NCBI GenBank assembly: GCA_002731195.1
Contig: PCAI01000018.1
Location: forward strand, 1 to 32,646
Source: Methanobacteriota archaeon
GTDB taxonomy: Archaea; Thermoplasmatota; Poseidoniia; Poseidoniales; Thalassarchaeaceae
Reading direction: 5' to 3'
DNA: 32,646 bases
The position numbers and the translations under genes were made by a program. Below, one piece after another: positions 32,501 to 32,646 of the stretch (positions are counted from its first letter, which is position 1; every line of letters starts with the position of its first letter). Below the pieces are notes generated by a model. It ran no database searches. It was not told the DNA's origin and saw only the letters and a program-made list of their open reading frames with translations.

Positions 32501-32646
32501 TGTCTGATATTTCTTATGTTGAGTCAAAATATGCACCTCCTTTGGCCGAATGCCCGAATTGTAATCACATGCTCCCTCAAGGACTTGGAGAGGTAACTTG
32601 TGAGATATGTTCAGCTGTTTGTAGAATAACTCACCAACCTACGATT
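32500..32646 (+). CDS. Zinc-ribbon protein, N-terminal part only (runs off the right edge)
   Basis: ATG 32500 overlaps the ATPase stop by one base (TGATG), so the two genes are almost certainly co-translated. The 49 residues visible begin MSDISYVESKYAPPLAECPN and contain CPNC (19-22) and CEIC (36-39) about 13 residues apart, a zinc-ribbon knuckle pair. A further Cys follows at 43. The rest is outside the window. The coupling to a metal ATPase invites a metal-related role, but a generic zinc ribbon is equally possible. Confidence 0.65.
   Translation, partial: MSDISYVESKYAPPLAECPNCNHMLPQGLGEVTCEICSAVCRITHQPTI

Noticed and set aside
1..32646. CRISPR array, rRNA genes, inteins or transposons
   Set aside because: Read through for regularly spaced repeats, rRNA-like blocks, intein splice motifs in polB and transposase motifs; none was seen.

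Overview
The window looks like chromosome of a planktonic marine euryarchaeon. Marine Group II (Poseidoniales) is the best guess and Marine Group III is possible. This rests on gene content and style, not on a marker phylogeny. Core genes are archaeal: S8e, SRP19, Sec61-beta, aEF1A next to S10, B-family DNA polymerase, a GINS subunit, an MCT-1-like PUA protein and CCA-encoding type II tRNAs. They are mixed with bacterial-type genes: bifunctional RibD, an E. coli-like RimK, bleomycin-hydrolase-type peptidase, ParA and an A-type cytochrome c oxidase. The DNA is AT-rich by eye and gene-dense. No gene-free gap exceeds about 300 bp. Archaeal TATA-like boxes lie about 26 bp upstream of several start codons, suggesting leaderless mRNAs, while internal operon genes use GAGGTG or GGAGG ribosome-binding sites.

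Layout. 1-222: start of a secreted protein (partial, minus strand). 0.3-2.5 kb: ribD, divergent from a YegS/diacylglycerol-kinase-type lipid kinase. 2.5-7.2 kb: tRNA-Ser(TGA), then a tightly packed minus-strand cytochrome oxidase operon transcribed coxII-coxI-coxIII-coxIV, with an Lrp/AsnC regulator upstream. 7.9-11.1 kb: NSUN-type RNA m5C methyltransferase, a small unknown protein, Sec61-beta and an unknown coiled-coil protein. 11.1-17.6 kb: Xer-type tyrosine recombinase, rimK, a SAP-domain single-pass membrane protein, parA, and a DMT/EamA transporter directly abutting parA. 17.6-20.7 kb: a secreted membrane-anchored unknown, the PUA protein divergent from S8e-SRP19, and a branched-chain aminotransferase. 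20.9-26.5 kb: DNA polymerase B, a PKD lipoprotein, aEF1A-S10. 26.5-32.6 kb: C1B peptidase, GINS, tRNA-Leu(CAA), a HAD phosphatase, a P1B metal ATPase and the start of a zinc-ribbon protein.

The most unusual region is 13.4-17.6 kb. No ParB follows parA. Instead, the next ORF begins with the ParB N-terminal signature (KKSGLGRGLGSM) and continues straight into a multi-pass EamA transporter. That signature is the part of ParB known to contact ParA. Just upstream is a protein with a cytoplasmic DNA-binding-type SAP domain, one membrane helix and a large external domain. This could be a membrane-attached chromosome-positioning arrangement, or the scar of a parB deletion-fusion. A second oddity is subunit I of the oxidase, which carries an N-terminal secretion signal and an external Reeler/choice-of-anchor-like domain with a CNCH motif, fused in frame through an extra membrane helix.
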